A DNA stretch of 64,000 nt from Nocardiopsis quinghaiensis (lineage in GTDB: Bacteria; Actinomycetota; Actinomycetes; Streptosporangiales; Streptosporangiaceae): assembly GCF_008638365.1 (NCBI RefSeq), contig NZ_VWVU01000001.1, forward strand, positions 124,001 to 188,000, read 5' to 3'. Below are positions 52,685 through 62,716 of this stretch, piece after piece. The notes under the pieces are model-generated. The model was given only the letters and a program-made list of their open reading frames with translations, did not search any database and was not told the DNA's origin. Every line of letters begins with the position of its first letter. The first letter of the stretch is position 1. Both the position numbers and the translations under genes were made by a program.

Positions 52685-53008
52685 GTGGAACAGGCCACAC
52701 TCGTACGACGCACCGCTGAGGACCAGGGCGCTCTTCGGACCAGGGAACACCGGGAGAACGTGGTTCCCCTTCAGGCCCGCCCGCGTGAAACGGCTGTGAA
52801 CAGCCCCTACGCGCCGGTGGAACTGAACCACGAGGATCTCGAACTGCTCGCCGAGATCGCCACCGGGGTCACCACAGAGGTGGCCGCACGGCATCTCGAA
52901 CTCAGCGCCAGGACCCTGCGCCGCCGCATCCGCAACATCTGCGACGTGCTCGGCGTGAACACACCCATCGAGGCGGTCGTCTGGGCCGCACGGCGCCAGC
53001 TCATCTGA
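52685..53008 (+). CDS. LuxR/GerE-type helix-turn-helix protein without a sensor domain
   Basis: 107 residues. The C-terminal half (ELNHEDLELLAEIATGVTTEVAARHLELS, then RTLRRRIRNICDVLGVNTPIEAVVWAARR, read as two blocks) is a GerE-like four-helix DNA-binding domain. The first 45 residues contain no receiver or ligand domain. GTG at 52685 with GGGAGGA 5 bases upstream. Likely a transcriptional regulator; targets unknown, possibly including its own promoter. Confidence 0.75.
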   Translation: MEQATLVRRTAEDQGALRTREHRENVVPLQARPRETAVNSPYAPVELNHEDLELLAEIATGVTTEVAARHLELSARTLRRRIRNICDVLGVNTPIEAVVWAARRQLI

Positions 53009-53056
53009 GAGGGCCCGGCGGGCGGAGACGACCGCCCGCACGGGCCGCGTGCGGCC

Positions 53057-53084
53057 CCCACCGGAGGAAGAGCGCTCCGGTGGG
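53057..53084 (+). terminator. Terminator after the HTH gene
   Basis: A perfect 9-bp stem (53057-53065 with 53076-53084) and a 10-nt purine-rich loop. Confidence 0.6.
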
Positions 53085-53211
53085 CGGTGCGGGCGCGGCC
53101 CCACCCCACGGCACCTACCGGAGACTCCGGTGGGTGCCGACGTGTTCTCCGGCCCGGTTCGCGCCCGCACGGCGCCCCCGGGGCGGAGCATGGGCATAGT
53201 CTGGTCCGGCT

Positions 53212-53826
53212 ATGCCCGTTCGCCATGTTCACGTGCGCCGAGCCAGGACGCGCGACGTCGCCCACATCCGCCGGCTCGTCGACACCTACACCACCGACCG
53301 GCGCGTGCTCTCCAAGAGCACCGTCAACCTCTACGAGGACATCCAGGAGTTCTGGGTGGCCGAGGCGGAGGCCGTCCCCGACGCGCCCTCCTCGGGCCCG
53401 GTCCCCGCGAGGAACCCCCAGGACGCCTCCGCCGCCGGTCCGGAGCCGGAGCGCCGTGTGGTGGGCTGCGGGGCCCTGCACGTGCTCTGGGAGGACCTGG
53501 CGGAGGTGCGCACGGTCGCCGTCGACCCCTCCCTGCGCGGGGTCGGCGTCGGGCACCGGATCGTGGCGGAACTGCTCGACACAGCGCGTGAGTTGGGCGT
53601 GCGCCGTGTGTTCTGTCTGACATTCGAGACCGGTTTCTTCGCCAAACACGGCTTTGCCCAGATCCAGGGCACGCCCGTGTCCTCCCGTGTGTACGAGGAA
53701 CTCCTGCGTTCCTATGACGAGGGAGTCGCCGAATTCCTCGACTTGGAGCGGGTTAAGCCCAACACTCTCGGGAACACCCGCATGCTTGTGTACCTCGACG
53801 AGGCAACGCGAACCGCCCACGCCTAA
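53212..53826 (+). CDS. argA: ArgA-type amino-acid N-acetyltransferase (GNAT)
   Basis: 204 residues, one GNAT domain. ARTRDVAHIRRLVDTY at the N-terminus, VRTVAVDPSLRGVGVGHRIV (acetyl-CoA loop) and FCLTFETGFFAKHGF match the short N-acetylglutamate synthase of actinobacteria. A Pro/Ala-rich insertion occupies about 57-80. It would make N-acetylglutamate for arginine synthesis. The ATG at 53212 follows TAGTCT (53197-53202), so the leader is at most a few bases. Confidence 0.85.
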   Translation: MPVRHVHVRRARTRDVAHIRRLVDTYTTDRRVLSKSTVNLYEDIQEFWVAEAEAVPDAPSSGPVPARNPQDASAAGPEPERRVVGCGALHVLWEDLAEVRTVAVDPSLRGVGVGHRIVAELLDTARELGVRRVFCLTFETGFFAKHGFAQIQGTPVSSRVYEELLRSYDEGVAEFLDLERVKPNTLGNTRMLVYLDEATRTAHA

Positions 53827-54261
53827 AGGTTTTCGCGCGTACCCGGAGATCCGGTTCCCTTACGAAGCCCCGCAGTGCCAACACGGGTGCCCGCAGCGGT
53901 ACGCGCTTATGCACAACCGGATGGTGGGGGAGCCGAAGGGGGCGGGTAATGTGTCCGTGTACGAGGGGAGGCTCTCCCGCGCGTTGAACTGACGGTGACG
54001 AAGGGTCGCGATTCAGGCCCACCGGGACCGTGTTCCCGCCGGAGGCGTACGGGGGCGCCGAACGCACGACCGGACATTGGCCACCACCGGGTTTGCCGGG
54101 GGCCGCCCGGGTACGTCCAGTGTCAAACCGGAGGCAAACGATGTCTATGATGTCGGGTATGTGTTTGCCCGGGTACCCGGCGGTCATCCCCCAGGAGCGA
54201 GCCGACACTGAGTCGGGTATTTGCTGCAATAAGTAACAACCAGGAAGGGTGGACCGCTTCG
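53827..54261 (+). other. Gene-free stretch
   Basis: 435 bases with lower GC near both ends. It contains a 12-base palindrome CCGGGTACCCGG near 54169 and a TATGAT box near 54146, a possible promoter for the small membrane gene. A 68-codon frame at 54030 lacks protein-like composition and a ribosome site. Confidence 0.45.
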
Positions 54262-54543
54262 ATGGGTGACTTTTTGTCATCGGTGCTTCCCGCCGGACTG
54301 ATCGACGTATTGTCGGCGCTCATCCCGCCAGTGGTTGTCGGCGCGGTCTTCTGTACCTTCATCGTCCAGCTGCTGCGCAAGGAGATGGCGCCCCGGAGGA
54401 TGGACGGAAGCCTGGTCAGCAAGGACGAGGCGGCCACGGGCGCGGATGGTGGCAAGGACCTCGGCGCCGACGGGGAGACCGGGGCCGCTGAGGGTACGCC
54501 GATTGTCCGAGACGGGGAACGCACCGAATCCGACGGTCGTTGA
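54262..54543 (+). CDS. Small membrane protein with acidic tail
   Basis: 93 residues. One or two hydrophobic stretches (LSSVLPAGLIDVLSALIPPV and VVGAVFCTFIVQLL), a short basic patch, then about 45 hydrophilic residues rich in Glu, Asp, Gly and Ala. Function unknown. ATG at 54262; AGGAAGGG lies upstream at a longer than usual distance. Next gene is lsr2. Confidence 0.55.
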   Translation: MGDFLSSVLPAGLIDVLSALIPPVVVGAVFCTFIVQLLRKEMAPRRMDGSLVSKDEAATGADGGKDLGADGETGAAEGTPIVRDGERTESDGR

Positions 54544-54758
54544 TACGGTACTTGACCGATCACGGGCTCCGCGGCGTCCTGACCAGTCGCCGCACACGTG
54601 CGTGGGCCATCCCGCCGACCCGCGCTGCTCAGGCGAGCCCCGAAACCCGACACCGGATCCGGGTGATTTCGGGCACGCCGGGAATTGTCTTCTGCGTTCT
54701 CGCGAGATAGCTTTATATTCAGGTGTGGAGACACCGCTCTTCTGAAAGGTTTGAATCC

Positions 54759-55100
54759 ATGGCACAGAAGGTCCAGGTTTTCCTGGTTGACGACCTCGAC
54801 GGCGGCGAGGCCGAGGAGACGGTGACGTTCGGTCTGGACGGCTCCGTGTACGAAATCGACCTCAGCGCTGGTAATGCCGCCAAGCTCCGCGAGGCCCTTA
54901 CTCCGTTCGTCGAAGCCGCCCGCAAGGCCCCGGCCAAGGCGTCCCGTGGTACGGGCCGCAGGGGCACCAGCCGGAATGCTCCCAGCCGTGAGCGCAGCGC
55001 CGAGATTCGCGCGTGGGCGAAGGCTGCGGGCAAGCCCGTCAATGAGCGCGGCCGTATCCCCGCGGCGATCGTCGCCGAATATGAGGCCGTCAAGGGTTAG
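54759..55100 (+). CDS. lsr2: Lsr2 nucleoid-associated protein
   Basis: 113 residues. The N-terminal dimerisation domain (KVQVFLVDDLDGGEAEETVTF, in parts) and C-terminal DNA-binding domain (RSAEIRAWAKAAGKPVNERGRIP with the RGR minor-groove hook) are complete. Lsr2 binds AT-rich DNA and silences acquired genes, including natural-product clusters. It could bind the AT-rich promoter blocks at 11112-11260 and 21240-21370. ATG at 54759; AT-rich sequence with TTTATATT and palindrome TCTCGCGAGA (54698-54707) lies upstream. Confidence 0.95.
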   Translation: MAQKVQVFLVDDLDGGEAEETVTFGLDGSVYEIDLSAGNAAKLREALTPFVEAARKAPAKASRGTGRRGTSRNAPSRERSAEIRAWAKAAGKPVNERGRIPAAIVAEYEAVKG

Positions 55101-55622
55101 GTTTGCCGATGGCCCCCGTCCGCCGGAATGTTGTCAGGTCTTGATCGGATTATGATCAGAGCTCGCCGGGGGACGTCCGAACCCGACCATCCCGGGCCGT
55201 ACGCGGCCCAGTGACACGGGGATGCCAGGGGATACGACGGGTCCATCGAACATCGGCTGAGGACGGGTTCCCGACAGATGTCGGAGGTGGCCGGCTCTCA
55301 CGGCTTGCGGGTCTCCGCCGCCACACCCACGTGGTGGGCCGGACGGCGAGGCCCGGCGGAACCGGATGTCCGCCGAACCGCCGCGACACCGTGGTCACGC
55401 GCCGACCGCACGCCCGGTCGAGCACACGGGCGGAACCGCCACGCGTTCCCCGTTCCCGCGGAGGCCCTCAGCTCCCGGTCCCGCGGCCCCGAGAGTCGCG
55501 GGCCCGGGACCGCCTCCCGCGAGCCCGGCCGATCCGGGGGCGCACATTTCATGCTTTCCCCCACCGGCCGACCCAACAATGCCGCCCTGTTCGCTCAGGG
55601 CCGAAAAGGCTTACACGCGTGT

Positions 55623-55658
55623 GGCCCGGGCACTCTCACCCACGAGAGCGCCCGGGCC
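55623..55658 (+). terminator. GC-rich hairpin upstream of clpC
   Basis: Outer arms of 9 bases (GGCCCGGGC with GCCCGGGCC) and an inner CTCTC/GAGAG pairing. It may end transcription from upstream before the clpC promoter. Confidence 0.6.
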
Positions 55659-55675
55659 GTTCGCCTTCGGCGTAC
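55659..55675 (+). promoter_or_regulatory. ClgR-like dyad upstream of clpC
   Basis: GTTCGCCTTCGGCGTAC holds CGCC-TTC-GGCG with flanks that match the ClgR consensus CGCYNANRGCG except for one central base. ClgR activates clp genes in actinobacteria. The distance of about 245 bases to the clpC start requires a long leader or a promoter just downstream. Confidence 0.4.
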
Positions 55676-55921
55676 AGGGAAATCTGACGCGGCAATTGGT
55701 AGTTGGATGTGGATGAACGCCCTATCGTCGGGGAAAGTCTCTGGCACGGGCGGCCTCGGCCGCCGGTGTGGAGACGTCCGTCTGGTCGGCCTCCGGTCGA
55801 CCGTTCGGACGGGTGCGACAGTGCTCCCCGGGGCGGTTAATCCCTGTGGGGCCGATATGCGGAAGAGTTGGGTCGGAGTGAACCGTCCCTGCCTGACCGC
55901 TCTGTAGAGGAGCGACGAGAC

Positions 55922-58432
<2,511 letters not shown>

Positions 58433-58455
58433 CCGCTCCGCCGGTCCGCGTCCGA

Positions 58456-58487
58456 GACGGGGGCATCCCTTCGGGGGTGCCCCCGTC
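58456..58487 (+). terminator. Terminator after clpC
   Basis: A 14-bp stem with one G-U pair and a TTCG tetraloop, 23 bases past the clpC stop. Confidence 0.85.
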
Positions 58488-58512
58488 GGCGTTGGGCCGT
58501 TAGTGTGCGAGC

Positions 58513-59367
58513 GTGACTCATCCAGATCCCCGACAGCACGGTCCGTGGCAGGCGCAGGGACACCACCCGCAGCCCGGACATGTTCCCCCCGGCCCCCAGC
58601 AGGGCGGGGGAGCCCCGCGGCCCGGTCACTACGGCGCGCCCCCTCCCGGGGGGACGCCCCCCGCCGGTCCTCCGGGCGGGATGCCTCCCGCGGGCCCGCA
58701 GGGGCCCTACGGGCCTCCCGGCGCCTACCCGCACCAGCCGCCGCGGAGGAGGAGCGGTGCCGGGACCAGCCTGATCATCGGCGCGGTGCTCCTCGTGCTC
58801 GTCCTCATGGTGGGCGGCGGGGCCGTGGCGTTCCGGACGCTCTTCCCGGGCGGTGCGGGCACCACCTCCGCTGAGGGCATCGGTACGGTCCGCCACTTCA
58901 CGGACCTGTCCGCCGACCACGTCGACGAGGGCGAGACCGTCGAGTACGACGTGTACCCGCCCGCGGGAGGGCCGCACTACCCCGTCTGGCAGGACTGCGG
59001 GATCTACGAGGAGCCTCTGCGCTCGGAGTACGTCGTGCACTCCCAGGAGCACGGAGCCGTGTGGATCACCTACGGCCCGGAGCTGTCGGAGACGGACGTC
59101 CAGATCCTGCACGGCTACCACTCGCCCGGCGACTACCTGGTGATCAGCCCCGCGGAGGACCTGCCCGCCCCGGTGGTGGCGTCGGCCTGGGGCTCCCAGA
59201 TACACCTGGAGGACCCCGCGGACCCGCGCCTGGCCGAGTACCTCACGGAGTACGTGCGGGGGGAGAACACCCCCGAGCCCGGTGCCGCGTGCAGCGGCGG
59301 CCGCTCCGACACCGGTGCCGCCGATGCCGGTACCGCCGGGGTCGACGCCTCGGAGTTCACCGGCTGA
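58513..59367 (+). CDS. DUF3105 membrane-anchored protein
   Basis: 284 residues. A Gly/Pro/His-rich cytoplasmic N-terminus (1-78), one membrane helix (SLIIGAVLLVLVLMVGGGAV), and an extracytoplasmic DUF3105 domain (YPPAGGPHYPVWQDCGIYEEPL, in parts; VHSQEHGAVWITY). Function of DUF3105 is unknown. The GTG at 58513 follows TAGTGT (58501-58506) by 6 bases: probably leaderless. Confidence 0.85.
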   Translation: MTHPDPRQHGPWQAQGHHPQPGHVPPGPQQGGGAPRPGHYGAPPPGGTPPAGPPGGMPPAGPQGPYGPPGAYPHQPPRRRSGAGTSLIIGAVLLVLVLMVGGGAVAFRTLFPGGAGTTSAEGIGTVRHFTDLSADHVDEGETVEYDVYPPAGGPHYPVWQDCGIYEEPLRSEYVVHSQEHGAVWITYGPELSETDVQILHGYHSPGDYLVISPAEDLPAPVVASAWGSQIHLEDPADPRLAEYLTEYVRGENTPEPGAACSGGRSDTGAADAGTAGVDASEFTG

Positions 59368-59376
59368 CAGGGCCGG

Positions 59377-60294
59377 TCAGCCGGGGAGGGCGTACCGGCC
59401 GTCGTCGAGCGGGTCCACCAGCCCGTCGGACACCAGCGCGTCCAGAGCCCGTTCACGCTGGATGCCGTCGTCCCAGACGACGTCCAGCGCGTCCTTGGGC
59501 ACCGGATGGGCGGAGTCGCGCAGCACGGCCAGCAGACGTCCGCGCACCTGCCGGTCGGTGCCCGCGTAGGTCTGGCCGCGTCGGGGCGGCCCGTCGTACG
59601 CGGGCTTGCCCGCGATCCGCCAGGCGCACCGGTCGGCGATCGGGCAGTCCGCGCACGCGGGTGCCCGGGCGGTGCACACCAGCGCGCCCAGCTCCATCAC
59701 GGCCACGCCCCAGCGGGCGGCGACCGAGGGCGTGGGCGGCAGCAGGGACTCGGCGAGGGCGGTCTCCGCCCTGGTCTGTGTTTTCGGCGGGTACTGGATC
59801 CCTGTTTCGGCCCTTGCGAGGACACGTCGAACGTTGGTGTCCAGAATGGCGTGCCGCTGTCCGAATGCGAAGCTCGCCACCGCCGCGGCGGTGTAGGCAC
59901 CGACGCCGGGCAGGGAGAGCAGGGTCGCGTGGTCGTCCGGGACCCGGCCGCCGTACTCCTCGGTGATGGCCACCGCGCACGCGTGCAGGCGCAGTGCGCG
60001 GCGGGGGTAGCCCAGCCGGTTCCACATGCGCACGGCCTCGCCCGACGGTTCCTCGGCCAGGTCGGCGGGGGTGGGCCAACGCTCCATCCAGGCGCGCCAG
60101 GCGGGCAGGACCCGCACGACGGGCGTCTGCTGGAGCATGATCTCGCTGACCAGGATCGACCAGGCGGAGGCGTCCGGCCGCCGCCAGGGAAGGTCGCGGG
60201 CGTTGGTTTCGTACCACGCCAGAACAGCGGTGCTGTAAGGGTTATCGCTCATCTTTAACTGGGAATCGGCGGGTTGAGTAGGTGGGGTCCGCAT
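59377..60294 (-). CDS. mutY: A/G-specific adenine glycosylase
   Basis: 305 residues. Catalytic Glu51 (SEIMLQQTPV), the helix-hairpin-helix LPGVGAYTAAAV followed by catalytic Asp in AILDTNVRRVL, and the 4Fe-4S cluster cysteines in CTARAPACADCPIADRC. It removes adenine mispaired with 8-oxoguanine. The ATG at 60294 follows TAGTAT by 9 bases (probable leaderless start); an ATG at 60252 would give 291 residues. Divergent from the next gene across only 21 bases. Confidence 0.93.
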   Translation of the reverse strand: MRTPPTQPADSQLKMSDNPYSTAVLAWYETNARDLPWRRPDASAWSILVSEIMLQQTPVVRVLPAWRAWMERWPTPADLAEEPSGEAVRMWNRLGYPRRALRLHACAVAITEEYGGRVPDDHATLLSLPGVGAYTAAAVASFAFGQRHAILDTNVRRVLARAETGIQYPPKTQTRAETALAESLLPPTPSVAARWGVAVMELGALVCTARAPACADCPIADRCAWRIAGKPAYDGPPRRGQTYAGTDRQVRGRLLAVLRDSAHPVPKDALDVVWDDGIQRERALDALVSDGLVDPLDDGRYALPG

Positions 60295-60315
60295 AAAAAC
60301 GCAATACTACGGCGC

Positions 60316-61107
60316 ATGGCGTCAAGTACCGGACATCCAGGAGCCGTCAGCCGTGAGACCTACTGGAGGCGGCGTGCCTTCGTGTTGGCCGGGATCATGC
60401 TGGCGCTCGCGATCATCGTGTACGCCTGCCGCCCCTCCGGAGGGGAGAACGGCGATCCGAGCCGGTCGGACGCCGGGGTGGGTGGACAGGCATCCCCCAG
60501 TGTCGCACCTTCGGAACCCTCCGAGGCCGAGAGCGGGGAGCCCGGATCCGGGGCGTCCGACGGGGCGGAGGAGAGCGCCGAGCCCTCGGAGGGGGCCGGA
60601 GAGGGCGCCGAGGGCGCCGAGGGCGACGAGGAGTCCGGCGGGGGAGCGGCCGGTGGCGGCGGGTCCGCCGCCGGCGGCGCGCTGCCCGCTCCCGAACGCC
60701 CCGAGGACCACTGCCGCCCGCAGGACGTCGTGGTCACCTTCGAGTTCGCCGAGGAGGACCAGCAGGTCTACGGCGCGGGGGTCAGCCCGGAGTTCAGGGT
60801 CACGGTCGTGAACACCAACGAGCAGACCTGCACCGTGGACGTGGGGGGCAAGGCCCTGGAGGTCCGCCTCCACTCCGGTGACGACAGGATCTTCTCCACC
60901 GCCGACTGCGTGAAAGGCGAGGGCGCCGATGAGCGCCAGCTCAGCCGGGGCGTTCCGTACGAGCACACGGTCGCCTGGGAGCGCGAGCGCTCCTTCAAGG
61001 ACTGCCGGGACGGCACCTCGGAGGTCAAGCCCGGCTGGTACCGCGCCAACCTGCACGGGGAGTACGTCGGGAACCAGTCCGAGCTGGTCTTCCAGCTGAA
61101 GTCCTGA
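60316..61107 (+). CDS. Membrane-anchored protein with acidic linker and extracytoplasmic domain
   Basis: 263 residues. A helix at about 23-40 (VLAGIMLALAIIVYAC), a 90-residue low-complexity linker rich in Glu, Gly, Ser and Ala, then a C-terminal domain of about 130 residues with four cysteines (DHCRPQD, EQTCTVDVGG, STADCVKG, KDCRDG) likely forming disulphides. Family not recognised. The ATG at 60316 lies very close to the divergent mutY start. Confidence 0.7.
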   Translation: MASSTGHPGAVSRETYWRRRAFVLAGIMLALAIIVYACRPSGGENGDPSRSDAGVGGQASPSVAPSEPSEAESGEPGSGASDGAEESAEPSEGAGEGAEGAEGDEESGGGAAGGGGSAAGGALPAPERPEDHCRPQDVVVTFEFAEEDQQVYGAGVSPEFRVTVVNTNEQTCTVDVGGKALEVRLHSGDDRIFSTADCVKGEGADERQLSRGVPYEHTVAWERERSFKDCRDGTSEVKPGWYRANLHGEYVGNQSELVFQLKS

Positions 61108-61174
61108 CCGGGCCGACTGGGCCGGGAGCGCGAGCCGCTCCCGGCCCCGCGACATGTCAAGAGGGATTCCGTCC

Positions 61175-61203
61175 TTTACGCCGCCACGGTCGGAGGATAG
61201 CCT
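61175..61203 (+). promoter_or_regulatory. Promoter ahead of the histidine phosphatase gene
   Basis: TTTACG (61175-61180) and TAGCCT (61198-61203) with 17 bases between. Transcription would start near 61210, right at the CebR-type operator. Confidence 0.6.
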
Positions 61204-61211
61204 TCCTGTTA

Positions 61212-61227
61212 TTGGGAGCGCTCCCAA
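61212..61227 (+). promoter_or_regulatory. CebR/LacI-family operator
   Basis: TTGGGAGCGCTCCCAA is a perfect 16-base palindrome that contains the exact 14-base CebR box TGGGAGCGCTCCCA known from Streptomyces cellobiose regulation. Its place from about +2 to +17 of the predicted promoter is typical for repression. Confidence 0.75.
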
Positions 61228-61254
61228 GCGGGTGCTCCCATCGGGGGCACCCGC
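61228..61254 (+). terminator. Hairpin just downstream of the operator
   Basis: A 12-bp stem with one G-U pair (61228-61239 with 61243-61254) and a 3-nt loop, in the predicted leader. It may be an attenuator of the promoter above, or the terminator of the preceding gene. Confidence 0.5.
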
Positions 61255-61371
61255 TCTCGGCGCAGGGTTCCCGCAGGGAGCCGGTCCCCGCCGCCCGGTG
61301 CCGTGACCGGAGAGGCGCGCCGGCCCGCCACGCCGGTAACGTGTGCGGCCAGCACACCAGGAGGGCGCGAC

Positions 61372-62103
61372 ATGCGTTACCGGGGACCGGCGGAACTGGC
61401 CGTCGTCCGCCACGGCCAGAGCAGGCTCAACGCGGCCCTGGCCGCCGCCGGGCCCGACGGCGGCAGTCTGGACGCGGACGGCCTGCCCGCACGCGACGCC
61501 GACGTGGACCTCACGCCGTTGGGCGGGGCACAGGCCCGCGCGGTGGGCTCGGGCTGGCTCGCGGGCCTGCCGGAGCACCGCGGGCCCGGTGTCGTCTTCT
61601 CCTCCACCTACCTGCGCGCCCGCCGTACCGCCGAACTGGCGCTGGACGCGGCCGGCGCCGACCTGCCGGTGCACCTGGACGAGCGTCTGCGAGACCACGA
61701 CACCGGTCCGTTCGGCTTCATGACGCGGGCCATGGTGCGCGAGTACGACCCGGAGGAGGTGCCCCGGCGCCTCGCCGACCGCATGCACCACCGCCCCGAG
61801 CGCGGGGAGTCCCTCGCCGACGTCCTGCTGCGGCTGCGCTCCTTCCTGCGGGACGTGTGCGCGGAGTACCCGGGCGAACGGGTGCTGCTGTTCACCCACG
61901 AACCGGTCGTGGTCCTGCTCCGCGGTGCCCTGGAGGGCCTGTCGGAGGACGAGATGTGGCGGATCAGCGGGGAGGAACCCGCGGGGACGGCCTCGGTCAG
62001 CAGGTGGACGGCCGACGCCGCGGGTGACCTGCGGCCCGACGGCTACGGGATCGTGACCCATCTGGCCGGGGTGGGGGAGGGGGTCCGGCGAGTCCGGATG
62101 TAA
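61372..62103 (+). CDS. Histidine phosphatase (phosphoglycerate mutase-like)
   Basis: 243 residues. The RHG motif is VVRHGQS (Arg13-His14), with a second arginine in TYLRARRTAELAL, acidic residue in RPERGESL and the second histidine in LFTHEPV. Substrate may be a sugar phosphate or a small phosphorylated metabolite. The ATG at 61372 has AGGAGG upstream. The CebR-type operator about 145 bases upstream suggests control by cello-oligosaccharides or another LacI-family effector. Confidence 0.85.
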   Translation: MRYRGPAELAVVRHGQSRLNAALAAAGPDGGSLDADGLPARDADVDLTPLGGAQARAVGSGWLAGLPEHRGPGVVFSSTYLRARRTAELALDAAGADLPVHLDERLRDHDTGPFGFMTRAMVREYDPEEVPRRLADRMHHRPERGESLADVLLRLRSFLRDVCAEYPGERVLLFTHEPVVVLLRGALEGLSEDEMWRISGEEPAGTASVSRWTADAAGDLRPDGYGIVTHLAGVGEGVRRVRM

Positions 62104-62253
62104 TTCGCTTTCCCGGCGTTTCACTCCGTATTCGGACAGGGCCGGAACCCGGATGATCCGAGTTCCGGCGACCTCACGCATTATCGGAAACTTTTTGTGC
62201 TGATTCGATTACTATGCGTGGTGACCCTTGGTTCCACACATCTGGAGTCCCTC

Positions 62254-62628
62254 ATGAAGCGCACCGTTCCGTCCCTGGCCGCCGCTCCCGTCCTCGCACT
62301 GGCACTCATCGCTCCCGTGCACGCGGCCGAGGCCGGACAGGCCTCCCCCCTGATCTACGTCCTGAGCGTCCGGGACGTCTCCAGCGGCGGGACCAAGGCG
62401 ATCAGCCTGCAGTGCGCTCCCGCCGGCGGCACACATCCCCGGGCCGAGGTGGCCTGCGAGACCATCGCCGAGGGCGGCTCGATCACGGACGCCAAGGGAG
62501 CGGGCGGCGACTGCCCGTTGATCTACGACCCCGTCGTCGCCACGGCCTCGGGCGCGGAGGACTACCAGCGGGAGTTCCCCAACGACTGCGTGCTCGAGAG
62601 CGAGAAGGGCGCGGTCTTCGACTTCTAG
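62254..62628 (+). CDS. Subtilisin inhibitor-like (SSI family) secreted protein
   Basis: 124 residues. Signal peptide (MKRTVPSLAAAPVLALALIAPVHA), then the SSI domain: LQCAPAGGTHPRAEVAC, CPLIYDPVV (reactive-site loop) and the C-terminal FPNDC and VFDF. The P1 residue by alignment with SSI (CPMVYDP) is Leu instead of Met, which suits inhibition of subtilisin or chymotrypsin-like proteases. The 150 bases upstream are AT-rich. Confidence 0.9.
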   Translation: MKRTVPSLAAAPVLALALIAPVHAAEAGQASPLIYVLSVRDVSSGGTKAISLQCAPAGGTHPRAEVACETIAEGGSITDAKGAGGDCPLIYDPVVATASGAEDYQREFPNDCVLESEKGAVFDF

Positions 62629-62662
62629 GGAGCGTCCGCCACGACCTGGGGGCACGGCGGGA

Positions 62663-62692
62663 CGGGGCCCGGGTCCGCGTACCCGGACCCCG
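62663..62692. terminator. Bidirectional terminator between the inhibitor and radA
   Basis: A 12-bp stem with one G-U pair (62663-62674 with 62681-62692) in the gap between the convergent genes. Confidence 0.75.
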
Positions 62693-62716
62693 CCGCGGTC
62701 CTCCCGGCCCCGGTTC

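Larger units (their letters stand above)
55101..55921 (+). other. Gene-free 820-base region before clpC
   Basis: The longest gap in the window. It contains a strong hairpin at 55623-55658 and a ClgR-like dyad at 55659-55675, then about 245 bases to clpC. Long open frames cross it, but they lack protein-like features and ribosome sites. Confidence 0.5.

Noticed and set aside
52411..52719. Small genes in the leader of the HTH regulator, one with a WhiB-like look (cysteine-rich)
   Set aside because: Third-position GC of about 70-75% is well below that of real genes here, ribosome sites are poor, and the cysteine spacing does not match WhiB (C-x-n-C-x2-C-x5-C with G[V/I]WGG).
55278..55907. A 209-codon frame upstream of clpC
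   Set aside because: It runs through the hairpin at 55623-55658, has no ribosome site, and its translation is Arg/Gly/Pro/Ser-rich without any domain.
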